NCBI GenBank assembly: GCA_019044685.2
Contig: JAGTXX020000014.1
Coordinates: forward strand, 1-64,000
Source: Nannochloris sp. 'desiccata'
Lineage: Eukaryota > Chlorophyta > Trebouxiophyceae > Chlorellales > Chlorellaceae
Direction: 5' to 3'
DNA length: 64,000 nucleotides
In this document: positions 1 to 9,288 of the stretch, piece after piece
How positions within the stretch are numbered: position 1 is the first letter of the stretch
How the letters are laid out: the number at the start of each line of letters is the position of its first letter
Made by a program: the position numbers and the translations under genes
Notes under the pieces: model-generated
What the model saw: the letters and a program-made list of their open reading frames with translations, nothing else
Told to the model about the DNA's origin: nothing
Databases searched by the model: none

Positions 1-219
1 CCCTAAACCCTAAACCCTAAACCCTAAACCCTAAACCCTAAACCCTAAACCCTAAACCCTAAACCCTAAACCCTAAACCCTAAACCCTAAACCCTAAACC
101 CTAAACCCTAAACCCTAAACCCTAAACCCTAAAACCTAAACCCTAAACCCTAAACCCTAAACCCGTAAAAAACCCTAACCCTAAACCCTAAATAAAAAAA
201 CCCTAAATAAAAAAACCCT
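1..219. repeat. Telomeric repeat array, (CCCTAAA)n
   Basis: The window opens with about 24 near-perfect head-to-tail copies of CCCTAAA, the C-rich strand of the plant-type telomere repeat TTTAGGG. The copies run cleanly to about position 163 apart from one variant copy near 131. From about 164 to 222 they become degenerate, with CCGTAAAA, CCCTAA and three CCCTAAATAAAAAAA-like units. The array marks the left chromosome end and is followed directly by retrotransposon coding sequence. The repeat type is seen directly, and it fits land plants and many green algae. Confidence 0.98.
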
Positions 220-225
220 AAATAA

Positions 226-1905
226 GAACTTCATGCTATTGTCTGTGCTCTCAAACGCTGGCGACACTATGTCGAAGGCGTGCCGATCACTGTTCTTACT
301 GATCATAATTCCTTGAAGTACTTCATGGAACAAAAAGAACTGTCTAAGAGACAAGTACGATGGCTTGAAACTCTATTAGAGTACGGTAATGACTTGCTCA
401 TCAAGTATCTCCCTGGTAAAGCTAATGTTGTAGCTGATGCTTTGAGCCGACGCGCTGATTTTGAACTGCCCCCTGTGTCTGACACTGTGCTGCCACAGCT
501 GCTTCGTGTGCAAGGTATTCGTGTTAATAGTGTTCGTGTGAATTCTATTGTACATTTTGAACCTAACCAAGGTTGGTTAGCTGAATTGAAGGATGCTTTG
601 GTTAAAGATCCTTTGTACAAGAAAGTTGTCGCTCCCGCTCCCGTTAGTAACCGTCGTCGTCGCCGCTCTCTTGCTCCTCCTCCATCTGTCTTGGATTTTG
701 AATACTCAGTTCAAAATGATTTAATTTATGCTCACTCGAAGGGAAGAAAGAAATTGTTCGTTCCATTCAAGAAGTTGCAAGCTAAAGTTTTAGCTGCAAA
801 TCACGATCATGTGACTGCTGGTCACGTGGGCATGGATAAAACTACTGAACTGGTCTCTCGACATTACTACTGGCGTGGAATTGCACAAACTGTACAACGT
901 TATGTGAAATCTTGCCTTCTTTGTCAGCGAATGAAATCGAACAACCAAAAGCCTGCTGGCTTGTTGCAACCGCTGCCGGTTCCTGATCATAATTGGGAAC
1001 ATGTCTCATTGGATTTGATTGGTCCTTTGCCTACCACTCTCAATGGTTTTGACTGCATTGTTACTGTAGTTGATAAGCTTTCTAAAATGGGTCATTTCAT
1101 TGCTACCACTACCACTGTTGATGCTCCTAGTCTTGCTAAACTCATGATGAGTAATATCTTTAGGCTCCATGGTTTCCCAAAAGCCTTGATAAGTGATCGC
1201 GATGCTCGCTTCACCAGTGAGTATTGGAAACAATTTATTGATGCTTTAGGTATTGCTTCTCACATGTCTACTGCTTTCCACCCCGAAACTGATGGCCAGA
1301 CTGAGCGAATGAATAGAACCATTGAAGAGATGCTCCGCTCTTACGTCAACGATAAGCATGATAACTGGGATGAATTGTTACCTTATCTGGAATTGGCTTA
1401 TAATAATTCTCGTCAAGCTTCGCATAAGTTTACTCCGTACTTCTTGAATCATGGTACTCATCCTTTTGTCCCTGGTGCTGCTCTCAATCCTACTTCTGCT
1501 GCTGCTGTCAATCCTGATACCTTGGCTCACACTGTCGCTACTGCTTTAACTGAAGCTAAACAACATTTGGAGCGTGCTCGTGAACGTCAGCGTGAATATG
1601 CAAATAAATCTAGAAGGCATGTTGAGTTTAAAGTTGGAGATCGTGTTTACCTGTCTACAGAAAATTTGAAGCTGCCCGGTCCTTCTCGCAAGCTGCAAGA
1701 AAGACGTATTGGTCCCTTCACGATTTCTAAAGTGCTGTCTCCCGTTACGTATAAACTTACACTCCCTAATGAGATGCAAATTCATGCTACCTTCCATGTC
1801 AAACTCTTACATCCCTTTGTAGAGTCTCCTGAAGAATTTGGTGAACGCGTTACTGTGGAACTGCCACCAATTGGTTATGCACGTGGTGATGGAATCTACC
1901 TTGTT
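226..1905 (+). pseudogene. Ty3-C pol fragment: RNase H end, integrase, start of chromodomain
   Basis: The reading frame is open from the telomere joint at 226, with no start codon of its own, so it is a truncated internal part of pol. It begins in RNase H ([12 protein letters not shown], then [11 protein letters not shown] and the NVVADALSR end). The integrase zinc-binding HHCC region follows (H-VGMDKT, CLLC). The catalytic core has its D-D-E residues in [16 protein letters not shown] and [13 protein letters not shown]. The C-terminal [12 protein letters not shown] module comes next. The frame is interrupted after GIYLV at 1905, where a LINE begins; the TGA at 1906-1908 belongs to the insert. 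The chromodomain continues at 3466. Confidence 0.93.
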
Positions 1906-3465
1906 TGATGCAGGCGGCAACGTCGATTGACGGTCTCCGCAAGCAAATGGCACTGCTGGAGGACTTTTCTGCTCGCTGGGGCCTCACTATTAACGCTTCT
2001 AAAACTAAAGTGATGGTTTTTAGCAGACTCAATTCTCCACATGTAGCAAAAACAGCTGTGCTGAAAATTGGCGGCGAGGTGGTGGAGGTAGTGGAAAGAT
2101 TTAAATATCTTGGTACTATTTTTCATTGCTCTCAGATGCTATCTAGACATGCTGTACCTGCTAGAGCATATAATGGCCGTAGAGCATACCATATTTCCAG
2201 AAGAAGGCTGGCTGAGCTGCAACTCGGTGGTGGACTTGAGATTAATTTCAGACTTTTTGATGTGATGGTTGACTCTGTACTTGGCTATGGCGCTGAGGTC
2301 TGGGCTCCTGAGCTTCTATGCAATGATCCCTTAAGCAATGATTGTGAACGTGTTCATTTATTTGCTCTTAAATGGTTATTAGGAGTAAGAAAGAGCACTG
2401 CTAGCTGCATTGTTCTTGCAGAAGCCGGCCGCTGGCCCTTGGCTTTCCGTTGGGTCAAAAGGATAGCTAGATTCTATAATGGACTAGTCAAAGCACCAGC
2501 TGATAGCATTTTAAAACGTGCTTTCATTGCTAATTGCCAATTGACATCAAACCCAGCTGAAGGCAGTGCCAAATGTATGGCTGAGCAGTCTTGGGCAGCA
2601 CAGCTGCAGCGTGCTTTTAAGAAATTTGAAGTGCAACTACCTCTGGAGGAGCCTATCGAACTAAATGTGAATGATGTTTGCATCAAGTGGAAGGAATTCT
2701 ACTTGAATAGAGTGCGGACAGAGACTGGAACTAAAATTAAAAAATATGTTCATGAAGTCAGAAATGGGCTGCCGGAGTACGAAGCCGCTCCTTACTTGGG
2801 AGTGTCTGCGGTCCAGGAACGACGGGCAGTAATACAAGCGATGACTGGATCTCATTTTCTGATGGAAGAAGTAGGTAGATGGAGTCAGTTGGCGAAAGAA
2901 GACAGAGTATGCAAACAATGTGCTGAAAAAGAAATAAAAAATGTCGAGACGGCCGAACATATGTTTTTCCACTGTCCTAATTATGACGATATTAGGGCAG
3001 ATTTTCCTTGTTTAGACTTTACAATAACGAATTTACATGAGTTCTCAAATGAGCAGCCAACCCAGCTTGCTAGCTTTATCAAGAAATGTTTTGTGCGGCA
3101 TCGAGAACTCAACCCGCTGTCGAGGCGGTAATATCGTTTTCATAAAAACCTTTTTCTATTTGATCCCATAATTCAGGGGTGTTTACTAGACCAACATGGT
3201 CTACTTGTTTTGTTTTGTCTGATTTTATGTATGATTTAGTGATGTGGAAGCTGTGTGGTGGGTAGCTTCTAGGGGTTCTCTTTTATCGGAGCGGTTTCTT
3301 CCTCTTTTTAGCTTCATTTTCTCTGCCCTTTTCCCCCCTCTTGAAGCCAAAGAAACTCGCATACCTCCTTAGCAGAATTTGAGAGGTTTTACTGCTGGAG
3401 CCCTGAGTGATAAAACGATATTTCATCGTGAGAGATCACTTATGTAACAAGTTCAAGTTCAAGTT
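1906..3465 (+). mobile_element. LINE-1: 5'-truncated non-LTR retrotransposon inside Ty3-C
   Basis: This copy starts immediately after the YADD position of the reverse transcriptase and runs to a 3' tail of AAGTTC repeats (3448-3465). It matches the long copy at 24711-28933 through its coding region and 3' UTR, including the closing GAGAGATCACTT-ATGTAACA block. It sits exactly between the Ty3-C codons for LV (1900-1905) and VDYVFG (3466 onward), so the reading frame of the host element is restored when it is removed. A clear long target duplication is not visible. Confidence 0.92.
1909..3131 (+). pseudogene. LINE-1 ORF2 fragment (end of reverse transcriptase and C-terminal zinc motif)
   Basis: About 400 codons correspond to the second half of ORF2. 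The start is the conserved block LRKQMALLEDFSARWGLTIN just downstream of the missing YADD motif. The thumb and connector follow, and the fragment ends in the C-terminal CKQCAEKEIKNVETAEHMFFHC cysteine/histidine motif. The endonuclease and the catalytic aspartates are absent, so the fragment cannot act by itself. The frame is open to the TAA at 3129-3131, which suggests a recent insertion that was dead on arrival through 5' truncation. Confidence 0.88.
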
Positions 3466-3603
3466 GTCGATTATGTATTTGGTCGTAAATGGGATACTAT
3501 TGTTGGTAAATCTCGCCCTGAATGGTTTTATCATGTAGCTTGGCTTGGTTATTCTCTTGAAGAAGCTACTTGGGAACCCCGCCGCCAACTACGTAATTGG
3601 GTT
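3466..3603 (+). pseudogene. Ty3-C chromodomain fragment between LINE-1 and the CACTA transposon
   Basis: These 46 codons encode the core of a chromodomain (VDYVFGRKWD, then WFYHVAWLGYSLEEATWEPR, then LRNWV). This is the chromatin-targeting module found at the C-terminus of chromovirus integrases. The left edge continues the frame of 226-1905 across LINE-1. The apparent stop codon at 3607-3609 is not the end of the gene: CACTAG at 3604 is the terminus of the CACTA element, and the domain resumes at 21924. Confidence 0.88.
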
Positions 3604-3619
3604 CACTAGTATGTACTAA

Positions 3620-4055
3620 TGGTCCTAAAAGTGTCCTAAATCTATCCTGACAAAAGATGAATTCAGGATACTTTCAGGACACTTTCAGGTTTGCAATTAT
3701 GATACTTACAGGAAAAGTGATAGGACAACTTCAGGATAAAAAAAGACGAGTAGGAACTTTTAGGAGAAAAGTCCAGGACAGTTTTAGGATAAAGAAAAGA
3801 TGGCTAGGGAAGTTTCAGGAGAAAAGTCCAGGAACGTTTTAGGATAAAGAAAAGATGGCTAGGGAAGTTTGCATGAAAAGTCAAGGATGGATATAGGATA
3901 GACAAAGGATACTTTCAGGAGGAAGAAATGACATTATTAGAAAGAAATAAAGACAAGTTGGGGAGAGTTCCAAGAGAGGATATACACACATCATTATTAA
4001 GGCGCTATGGGTAACTGTAATGCAGGACAACAACATAGCAACAACCTCAAGACTT
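3620..4055. repeat. CACTA left subterminal region with 54-bp tandem repeats
   Basis: This region has no gene. It contains many short TCCT(A/G)A and AGGATA/AGGACA motifs and about three tandem units of roughly 54 bp (3728-3780, 3781-3835, 3836-3890). The two later units share the block TTTTAGGATAAAGAAAAGAT and a following GGCTAGGGAAGTTT. Subterminal repeat clusters are where CACTA DNA-binding proteins are known to bind, so this is probably the transposase-binding end. The stretch 3891-4055 is AT-rich spacer before the stop codon of the minus-strand gene. Confidence 0.75.
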
Positions 4056-4938
4056 CTATCTTTGACTTCCAGTACGTCTATTACGTTGGCTACCACTAGC
4101 AGCACCCACTGCTGTTGCGACGGCAGCTGCAGCACGCTGGCTACCACCAGCTGCACCTCGCTCCTTCCTGGCATCCTTTTTGCTTTGCTGCTGTTGCAAA
4201 GCAATTTCTTTTGCATTTAATTGTCCACTTTCCCAATCATATTGTTCCGCCTGCTGTTCAGCATCTTCCTGCCCTGCAGCCATTGCTTCCGCCAATTGTT
4301 CCTCGTCCATCTCTTCCTCTTCTTGCTCCTCTTCCTCTTGCATCTCTTCCTCTTCTTGCTCCTCTCCCTCTAAGTTTTCAAGATGGGATACGATTTCCTT
4401 GGCTTCAGCAAGTGTCATTGCCTTCCACTTTCTCTGCAAATAATTAATTGTGGAATAATTAGTCTAGGGCGGTAACAAAACAATAAGTACCACCTGCAAT
4501 AATATTCACTCACCCTCATCCCCTGTAGTTTGCCACTGATTAACTTCTCCCATTCTTTTGGGTACCCTTCTGCTTTGTAGTACACCAAGTAATCGTGAGT
4601 CCAGTTCTCCACTCTCCTTCTAACGCTCTCATCCCACGCTGCACTCTTAGACCCAATATATCCAGGCTCGGCCGCGAACTTTACCATTTCGCTATTGAGA
4701 TTCGACATTCGTGTTCTGACAGCGCTCTTTACGCGTTTTTCTGTGACACGGGGTTGACCTCCACGAGGTGTAGAGAAGTTAACGACGCTACAAATGGCAA
4801 AAAAGTAGCCAGGGGTCCAAAAAAGCTTTTCGACCTTGTTTTTCAATCTCTCGTTCTGTGGTTTGTCAAAACCAAAGCAACCATATGGGATGCTCCCATC
4901 CCTACCGTTGTATTGAGCGCAATATTTTTCAACCACCT
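4056..4938 (-). pseudogene. CACTA accessory gene, 3' part (exon 2 remainder and exon 3)
   Basis: This is the downstream portion of a 425-residue gene whose 5' part lies at 14502-15057; Ty3-A splits the two. Exon 2 resumes at 4933-4938 and ends at 4514 (donor GTGAGTG), and exon 3 runs 4433-4056 (acceptor TTTGCAG). Coding joins in phase. The protein here has a basic, aromatic region (KYCAQYNGRDGSIPYGCFGF, then WTHDYLVYYKAEGYPKEWEKL). It then has a long Glu-rich stretch and a basic Gln/Arg/Ala tail. No known domain is recognised. Its position, divergent from the transposase in the same transposon, suggests a TnpA-like DNA-binding or regulatory partner, but that is inference. Confidence 0.72.
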
Positions 4939-5163
4939 TGTGACGATACTGCAGCCAGGGTAGTTAAAAAGAAGCTATCCTTTGCAGCATGCATTTTGTA
5001 CCGCTTTCAATACTACTTGAACACCCAATGGGTGACTTGCACAGGGACTTGATTGCTTGATTTTCGCTTGTTACTACTAGAATACGTGTAAATAGTTACT
5101 AGAACACCTACTTGAAGTTGACTTGCACTTGGTGAAGTTCAGCTCACAAGGCTGCTCTTTACA
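4939..5163 (+). repeat. Ty3-A 5' LTR (225 bp)
   Basis: The repeat begins TGTGACGATACTGCAGCC and ends GCTGCTCTTTACA, with TG...CA termini. It is identical by eye to the copy at 14277-14501. A TATA-like ACTATAAAAGG (about 5200-5210) lies just downstream of the LTR rather than inside it, in the leader before gag. Confidence 0.97.
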
Positions 5164-5318
5164 TTTTGGCACCTAAGGAGGGGCATTAACCTCCACACTA
5201 TAAAAGGTCTACAGGTTCTGTGCAAGCAAACGAACTGTTATTTTGCTGTCCTAGGCGAAATTTCTGACTTCTATTTTGCATGCACTAAACTTTGACTTTT
5301 GTTGACTAGTACGAGAAA

Positions 5319-6275
5319 ATGGATCCGATGGAACCTCAACTGTTGCAACTGTTGCAACAGCAGCAAGAACAAATAGCTCAGATGGCGGCTCAAATACAGC
5401 TGTTACAACAGCAGCCAATGGCAGCCGAGCCTGTAGCTGTACCTGTGAATGTACCGGAGAATGGAGACGATATCGATGCAAAGAGGCTTAGGCAGTTTTT
5501 GAAATTAAATCCAAAGAAATTTAGCGCTGAAGATAAGACAGATCCAGAGGATTGGGTTTATCAAATTGAAGTTCTCCTTCAAGCTGCTCAAATAACTGAA
5601 GAAGCAAGCAAGCTTAAGGTTATTCCTCATGTGCTGGAGAAAGCGGCTTTGGTTTGGTGGCGCTTTAGAGCAGAAGATGCTGGAGCAAAAGCAGTGACTA
5701 ATTTTAGAGAGTTTAAAGAGGAATTAATTAGTCAGTATAGACAACAAGATCCTGCACGTATTGCGCGTGGAAAATTGAAACAATTAAGACAAACTGGAGC
5801 TGCCAGCACTTACGCTGATCAATTTTCTAAATTGAATTTACGCGCAAAAGTACCAGATGGAGAGAAACAGTATTGGTTTATGGAAGGTTTGAAGCAGGAT
5901 TTAAGAACAAAAGTTGAAGTTAAGCACACCATGAAAGAATTTGAAAATTACGAGCATTTGGTGCGCTATACTATTGCTGAAGATAATGCTATGTTTCTCG
6001 CCGGCCGCAGCAACGGAAAGCGGAAGAATGGAAACAAGTGGTATGGTGGTCAGGCTAGTAGCAGTGGCAATGGCAATGGTCATGCTTCTCATTCTAATGA
6101 TTCTGCACCAATGGAGGTCGATACCTACGAACATATACCTAAGATGACCCCTGCTATAAAGAAATGGTGTGATGACGAAGGGCGGTGTTATTTTTGCCGA
6201 AGAAAGGAGGGTCACATTGCAAAGAACTGCCCTAGAAAACCAGATAATTACAACCCAAACGAGAAGCGGCAGTGA
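5319..6275 (+). CDS. gag: Ty3-A gag (capsid and nucleocapsid)
   Basis: This 318-residue protein starts at the ATG at 5319, in the context GAGAAAATGGAT. A Gln-rich N-terminus is followed by a retrotransposon gag core (DPEDWVYQIEVLLQAAQ, then VWWRFRAED, then LKQLRQTGAASTYADQFSKL). It ends in one nucleocapsid zinc knuckle, CYFCRRKEGHIAKNC. This knuckle has five residues between the second Cys and the His, one more than the usual CX2CX4HX4C. It assembles the particle that packages element RNA. The stop at 6273-6275 overlaps the protease frame by -1, and a CCCAAAC heptamer at 6254-6260 sits in the overlap. Confidence 0.95.
   Translation: MDPMEPQLLQLLQQQQEQIAQMAAQIQLLQQQPMAAEPVAVPVNVPENGDDIDAKRLRQFLKLNPKKFSAEDKTDPEDWVYQIEVLLQAAQITEEASKLKVIPHVLEKAALVWWRFRAEDAGAKAVTNFREFKEELISQYRQQDPARIARGKLKQLRQTGAASTYADQFSKLNLRAKVPDGEKQYWFMEGLKQDLRTKVEVKHTMKEFENYEHLVRYTIAEDNAMFLAGRSNGKRKNGNKWYGGQASSSGNGNGHASHSNDSAPMEVDTYEHIPKMTPAIKKWCDDEGRCYFCRRKEGHIAKNCPRKPDNYNPNEKRQ
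6254..6260 (+). promoter_or_regulatory. Probable -1 ribosomal frameshift site, C CCA AAC (Ty3-A gag/pro)
   Basis: The heptamer fits the canonical X XXY YYZ pattern in the gag frame (CCA AAC). The -1 frame is open from 6248 onward, and the gag stop is at 6273, so a slip here fuses Gag to protease-pol. Ty3-B has the same heptamer, in the same phase, immediately before its own gag stop. No downstream pseudoknot was worked out. Confidence 0.7.
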
Positions 6276-6754
6276 GTGAAGAGGATGAAGTAGAAATTGA
6301 GGAAACCTCACTGCCAGTAGAAAGAGAAGAACTAGATAGAGATCTTAAGCCAGTAGATTTAGATTTAGGTCCTTTGGTAGCTACGTGGAAGGACACCAAG
6401 TCAGCAAATTTATTAGTTACTAAAGGTAGAGTAGGATGTGCTGTAGCAAATACCTTGTTTGATACTGGAGCATCAGTAACTATAGCTTCAGGTAGATTTG
6501 TAGAGAAACACAAGTTTAAAACGAGAACGATTGAGCATGGACCCATTTTTCGCACTGCCGATGGTTGCAAACATCGTTGCGAGAAGATTATGGATACTGC
6601 TCGATTTACAGCTGGTCCCTATAAAGATACTCTTACCAATGTCTACGTTATCCCTGGAGATTGTCCATTTGATCTAATTCTTGGAAAACCTTGGTTTGAT
6701 GAAAAGAATCCTGAGATTGACTTTCCCAACAACATTATAAAAATGCAGCACAAC
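6260..6754 (+). CDS. Ty3-A protease, N-terminal end of the pol polyprotein (cut by Ty3-B)
   Basis: This frame is reached from gag by a -1 shift rather than an ATG. An acidic linker leads to an aspartic protease domain with the active-site DTGA (NTLFDTGASVTIASG) and the closing ILGKPWF motif. Retroviral-type proteases of this kind act as dimers to cleave Gag-Pol. The frame reaches IIKMQHN at 6754. Ty3-B is inserted there, and the same frame resumes at 11061 (GETIVFRADY) after the repeated ACAAC. The stop codon at about 6758 belongs to the inserted LTR. Confidence 0.9.
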
Positions 6755-6886
6755 TGTTGAGTGTTATACGTATTATAATATATAATTACATATATTCAAC
6801 TATCTAACAGGGGATTGGAGCTTAGCTATATAGTGTGAGAGGGCAGGGGCCACTCCAGGGTCTAATGCTACTAAATACACGTAACA
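6755..6886 (-). repeat. Ty3-B 3' LTR (132 bp)
   Basis: On the plus strand it reads TGTTGAGTGTTATACG to ACACGTAACA, and it matches 10924-11055 base for base by eye. The 132-bp length is very short for a Ty3/gypsy LTR. Its internal side is bordered by the minus-strand purine tract. Confidence 0.96.
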
Positions 6887-7052
6887 TTCTCCCCTTCTTT
6901 ATACCAAAAACACACTTTTTGCAAAAGGATCAAAACTGTACTACAAGTCGGGAACACTCTGATAGCCCCATCGTTAATCACTTGTAGAGTACACAAAGCA
7001 AGACAAAGAATTACGTAAGGTGTAACAACCCATAATCAATCTAAGAAAGTTA

Positions 7053-8561
7053 CTATCGCTGTGCCCTAGTCCTAACTCGAGTAGGCTCTTGCTGCTGCTG
7101 TTGCCGCTGAGTACGAGGCGCTGCCTGCTGCTGCTGGCTATTATTATTCATTTTCCTTTTAGGCTTAAGCGCAGGTCTAGGCTTTCTTGTCTGTAATGTT
7201 TTCAATAATTCGGTAAAACTATCCTTTTCCATCTCTGATTCAAGCTGCTGTACTGGAAGCCAAGATACGTCTTCTGGCGGGTAATTTTCCCAATGCACCA
7301 AAAACTGTTCTTTATAACCACGACCACTTCTCACCCACCTATTCTTGATGAATCTGTCTATTGTAAAATATTCTTCATCACCAATAACTTCTACAGGACC
7401 AGGTTGAGAGTAATCACGGCCAGGGAAGGTGTCTGGATCTTCCTTCCAAGGCTTAAGATTAGAAACATTAAAAGACCTTGTTCTTCCGGCACTCAGCTCC
7501 ACCACAACTGCATTCTCACCACACAGCTGCGTGACAGGGTAAGGACCAAAATACCGATGCTGCAGCTTCCTTGCTGTCACATCAGGCATCTTTAAAACTT
7601 TATAAGATACTAAAACTTTATCACCAACTTTAAACGGACTCGGTCGGCGGTGGCGGTCGGCTCGCTTCTTCATGGTTTCTTGGGCTGCTAAGACACATTG
7701 ATGAGCACACTTCCAGGCTGTCTTTAATTTCTTGAGATAATCATCAGCATGAGGAGATAAAGAAGCGGGCAAAACTGAATCAGCCAATAAGGAAGCAGGA
7801 GTATGAGGGTGCAGACCATGATTAAGAAAGAAAGGAGTTTGACCAGTAGCACCTTGCTTGGAGTTGTTGATCGCAAATTCGACTGAAGAAATATGTTGAG
7901 ACCAGTTGCTGGGATTAGCAGCAGTCCAGTTAGTCAGGGTTTCTTTAATAGTACGGTGACTACGCTCTGCTAGACCATCAGTTTGAGGGTGCATAGCAGT
8001 GGACATCAGCAAATCAGTACCTAAAATTTTCATTAATTCTTGCCAAAACGCTGATGTAAACCTTGAATCACGGTCAGAAACAATAGATTTAGGCATACCA
8101 TGATACTTAAATACACCATCGTAAAAGAGACGAGCAGTACCTTCTCCAGTGATAGATTTCATACAGGGCAAGATATGAACCATTTTAGACATACGATCAG
8201 TAACGCTTAACGCGTAATCCATCCCGGCCTCGTCCGGCGGCATATCAAAGAAGTCAATATTCACAGCCAGCCAAGGTAGTTTGGGTACCTGTACTGGTAC
8301 CATCTTACCATACATGGCTTGATTATCTGGTTTATTACGTTGGCAGTGCGGACAATGAGTGATGTATTTCACTACATCAGCATGCAACGTAGGCCACCAG
8401 TAGTGACGACGCACCGACACGTCAGTGCGCTCAACACCCATGTGACCAGCAGTAGGTGAGTCGTGAAATTCATGAAGTAAGGCGTGAACTTTACTATGAG
8501 GTACAACCAAACACCACTGTGAACCATAAAGACGATACAATTTAGGGATCAGTTTTCCATT
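7053..8561 (-). pseudogene. Ty3-B integrase with chromodomain (pol remnant)
   Basis: The open frame runs from about GKLIPKLYRLYGSQWCLVVP to a basic, Gln-rich tail. It has the integrase zinc-binding region (H-MGVERT, CPHC). The DDE core is visible as NIDFFDMP, VSDRDSRF and HPQTDGLAERSHR. A C-terminal chromodomain (FTIDRFIKNRWV, then FLVHWENYPPEDVSWLP) follows. Integrases of this type insert the cDNA, and the chromodomain steers them to modified nucleosomes. All visible catalytic residues are present. The upstream joint to the protease (about 8540-8560) is out of frame and marks the reverse transcriptase/RNase H deletion. Confidence 0.9.
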
Positions 8562-9288
8562 GCACCGCTACGACAAAAACATCTTGAACTTGATTCAGTC
8601 TAAGGTCGCGTTCATAAGTAGCCATGCTGCACAGAGGGAACGACGGTGCAGGAGCCTTATCTGAATACAAGAGTAATTCCATTCCATCAGCAGTAGACAG
8701 TTGGACTTGTTGTTGCTTAGGCATGAACGTAACGTCGGTAAACTGATCCACCCAGTCCATACCAAGAATGACATCAAAACCAGAAAGCGGAGCAACCACA
8801 AAGCTATGAGTACCACGATATTCACTAATACTAAGAGAAATGTTCCCCAGCACTTGTTTACACTCGTGCCTGGAGCCATCAAAAGCTCTAACTACTAAAC
8901 TTCTACCACGCTGTAACGGAAGCTGTTTTGCACGAACCAGTGCTTCAGACACGAAACTGCCTTCAGCACCAGTATCAATAAAGAATCTAACGGTAGAACT
9001 ACCTAATTTGCCAGTAAAATACATCAATGTACTAGATCTTTCTTGTAGATCTCTTCTAGATTGAATTCTAGCTAAAATAACACCAAGCGGAAATTCCTTC
9101 TGCTGCTGAAGACGCTCTAACATAGCTTCTTCAATAAGATCCCAATCATGGGTTAAACGTTCTAATGCATTAGTTTGGTCATCACTCATTGACTGACCAA
9201 TTCCAGGATTACCACTGGAACAATCATTCTTTACAGAATGGTCCCCAGCACCTTCAATTACAGAAACTACTGGGACACTCAGTTTGGG
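8542..9288 (-). CDS. Ty3-B protease (start of truncated pol)
   Basis: About 250 codons open in the -1 frame relative to gag, entered at the CCCAAAC heptamer (9288-9282). The aspartic protease core shows FFIDTGAEGSFVS and the second motif VILGMDWV. The product ends at WKTDP, where the frame hits a stop within the deletion joint to the integrase. In a complete element reverse transcriptase would follow. The expressed product would therefore be Gag-protease only. Confidence 0.88.
   Translation of the reverse strand, partial: PKLSVPVVSVIEGAGDHSVKNDCSSGNPGIGQSMSDDQTNALERLTHDWDLIEEAMLERLQQQKEFPLGVILARIQSRRDLQERSSTLMYFTGKLGSSTVRFFIDTGAEGSFVSEALVRAKQLPLQRGRSLVVRAFDGSRHECKQVLGNISLSISEYRGTHSFVVAPLSGFDVILGMDWVDQFTDVTFMPKQQQVQLSTADGMELLLYSDKAPAPSFPLCSMATYERDLRLNQVQDVFVVAVQWKTDP

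Noticed and set aside
3607..3609. TAG as the natural end of the Ty3-C chromodomain protein
   Set aside because: It is part of CACTAG, the left terminus of the CACTA transposon; the chromodomain continues at 21924 after the GTT duplication.
3728..3890. CRISPR-like or satellite array
   Set aside because: Only about three imperfect units without spacers, in a eukaryotic subtelomere; explained as CACTA subterminal repeats.
4115..4447. Plus-strand open frames over 4020-4447
   Set aside because: Antisense shadows of the Glu-rich exon on the minus strand; low-complexity Ser/Cys/Pro composition.
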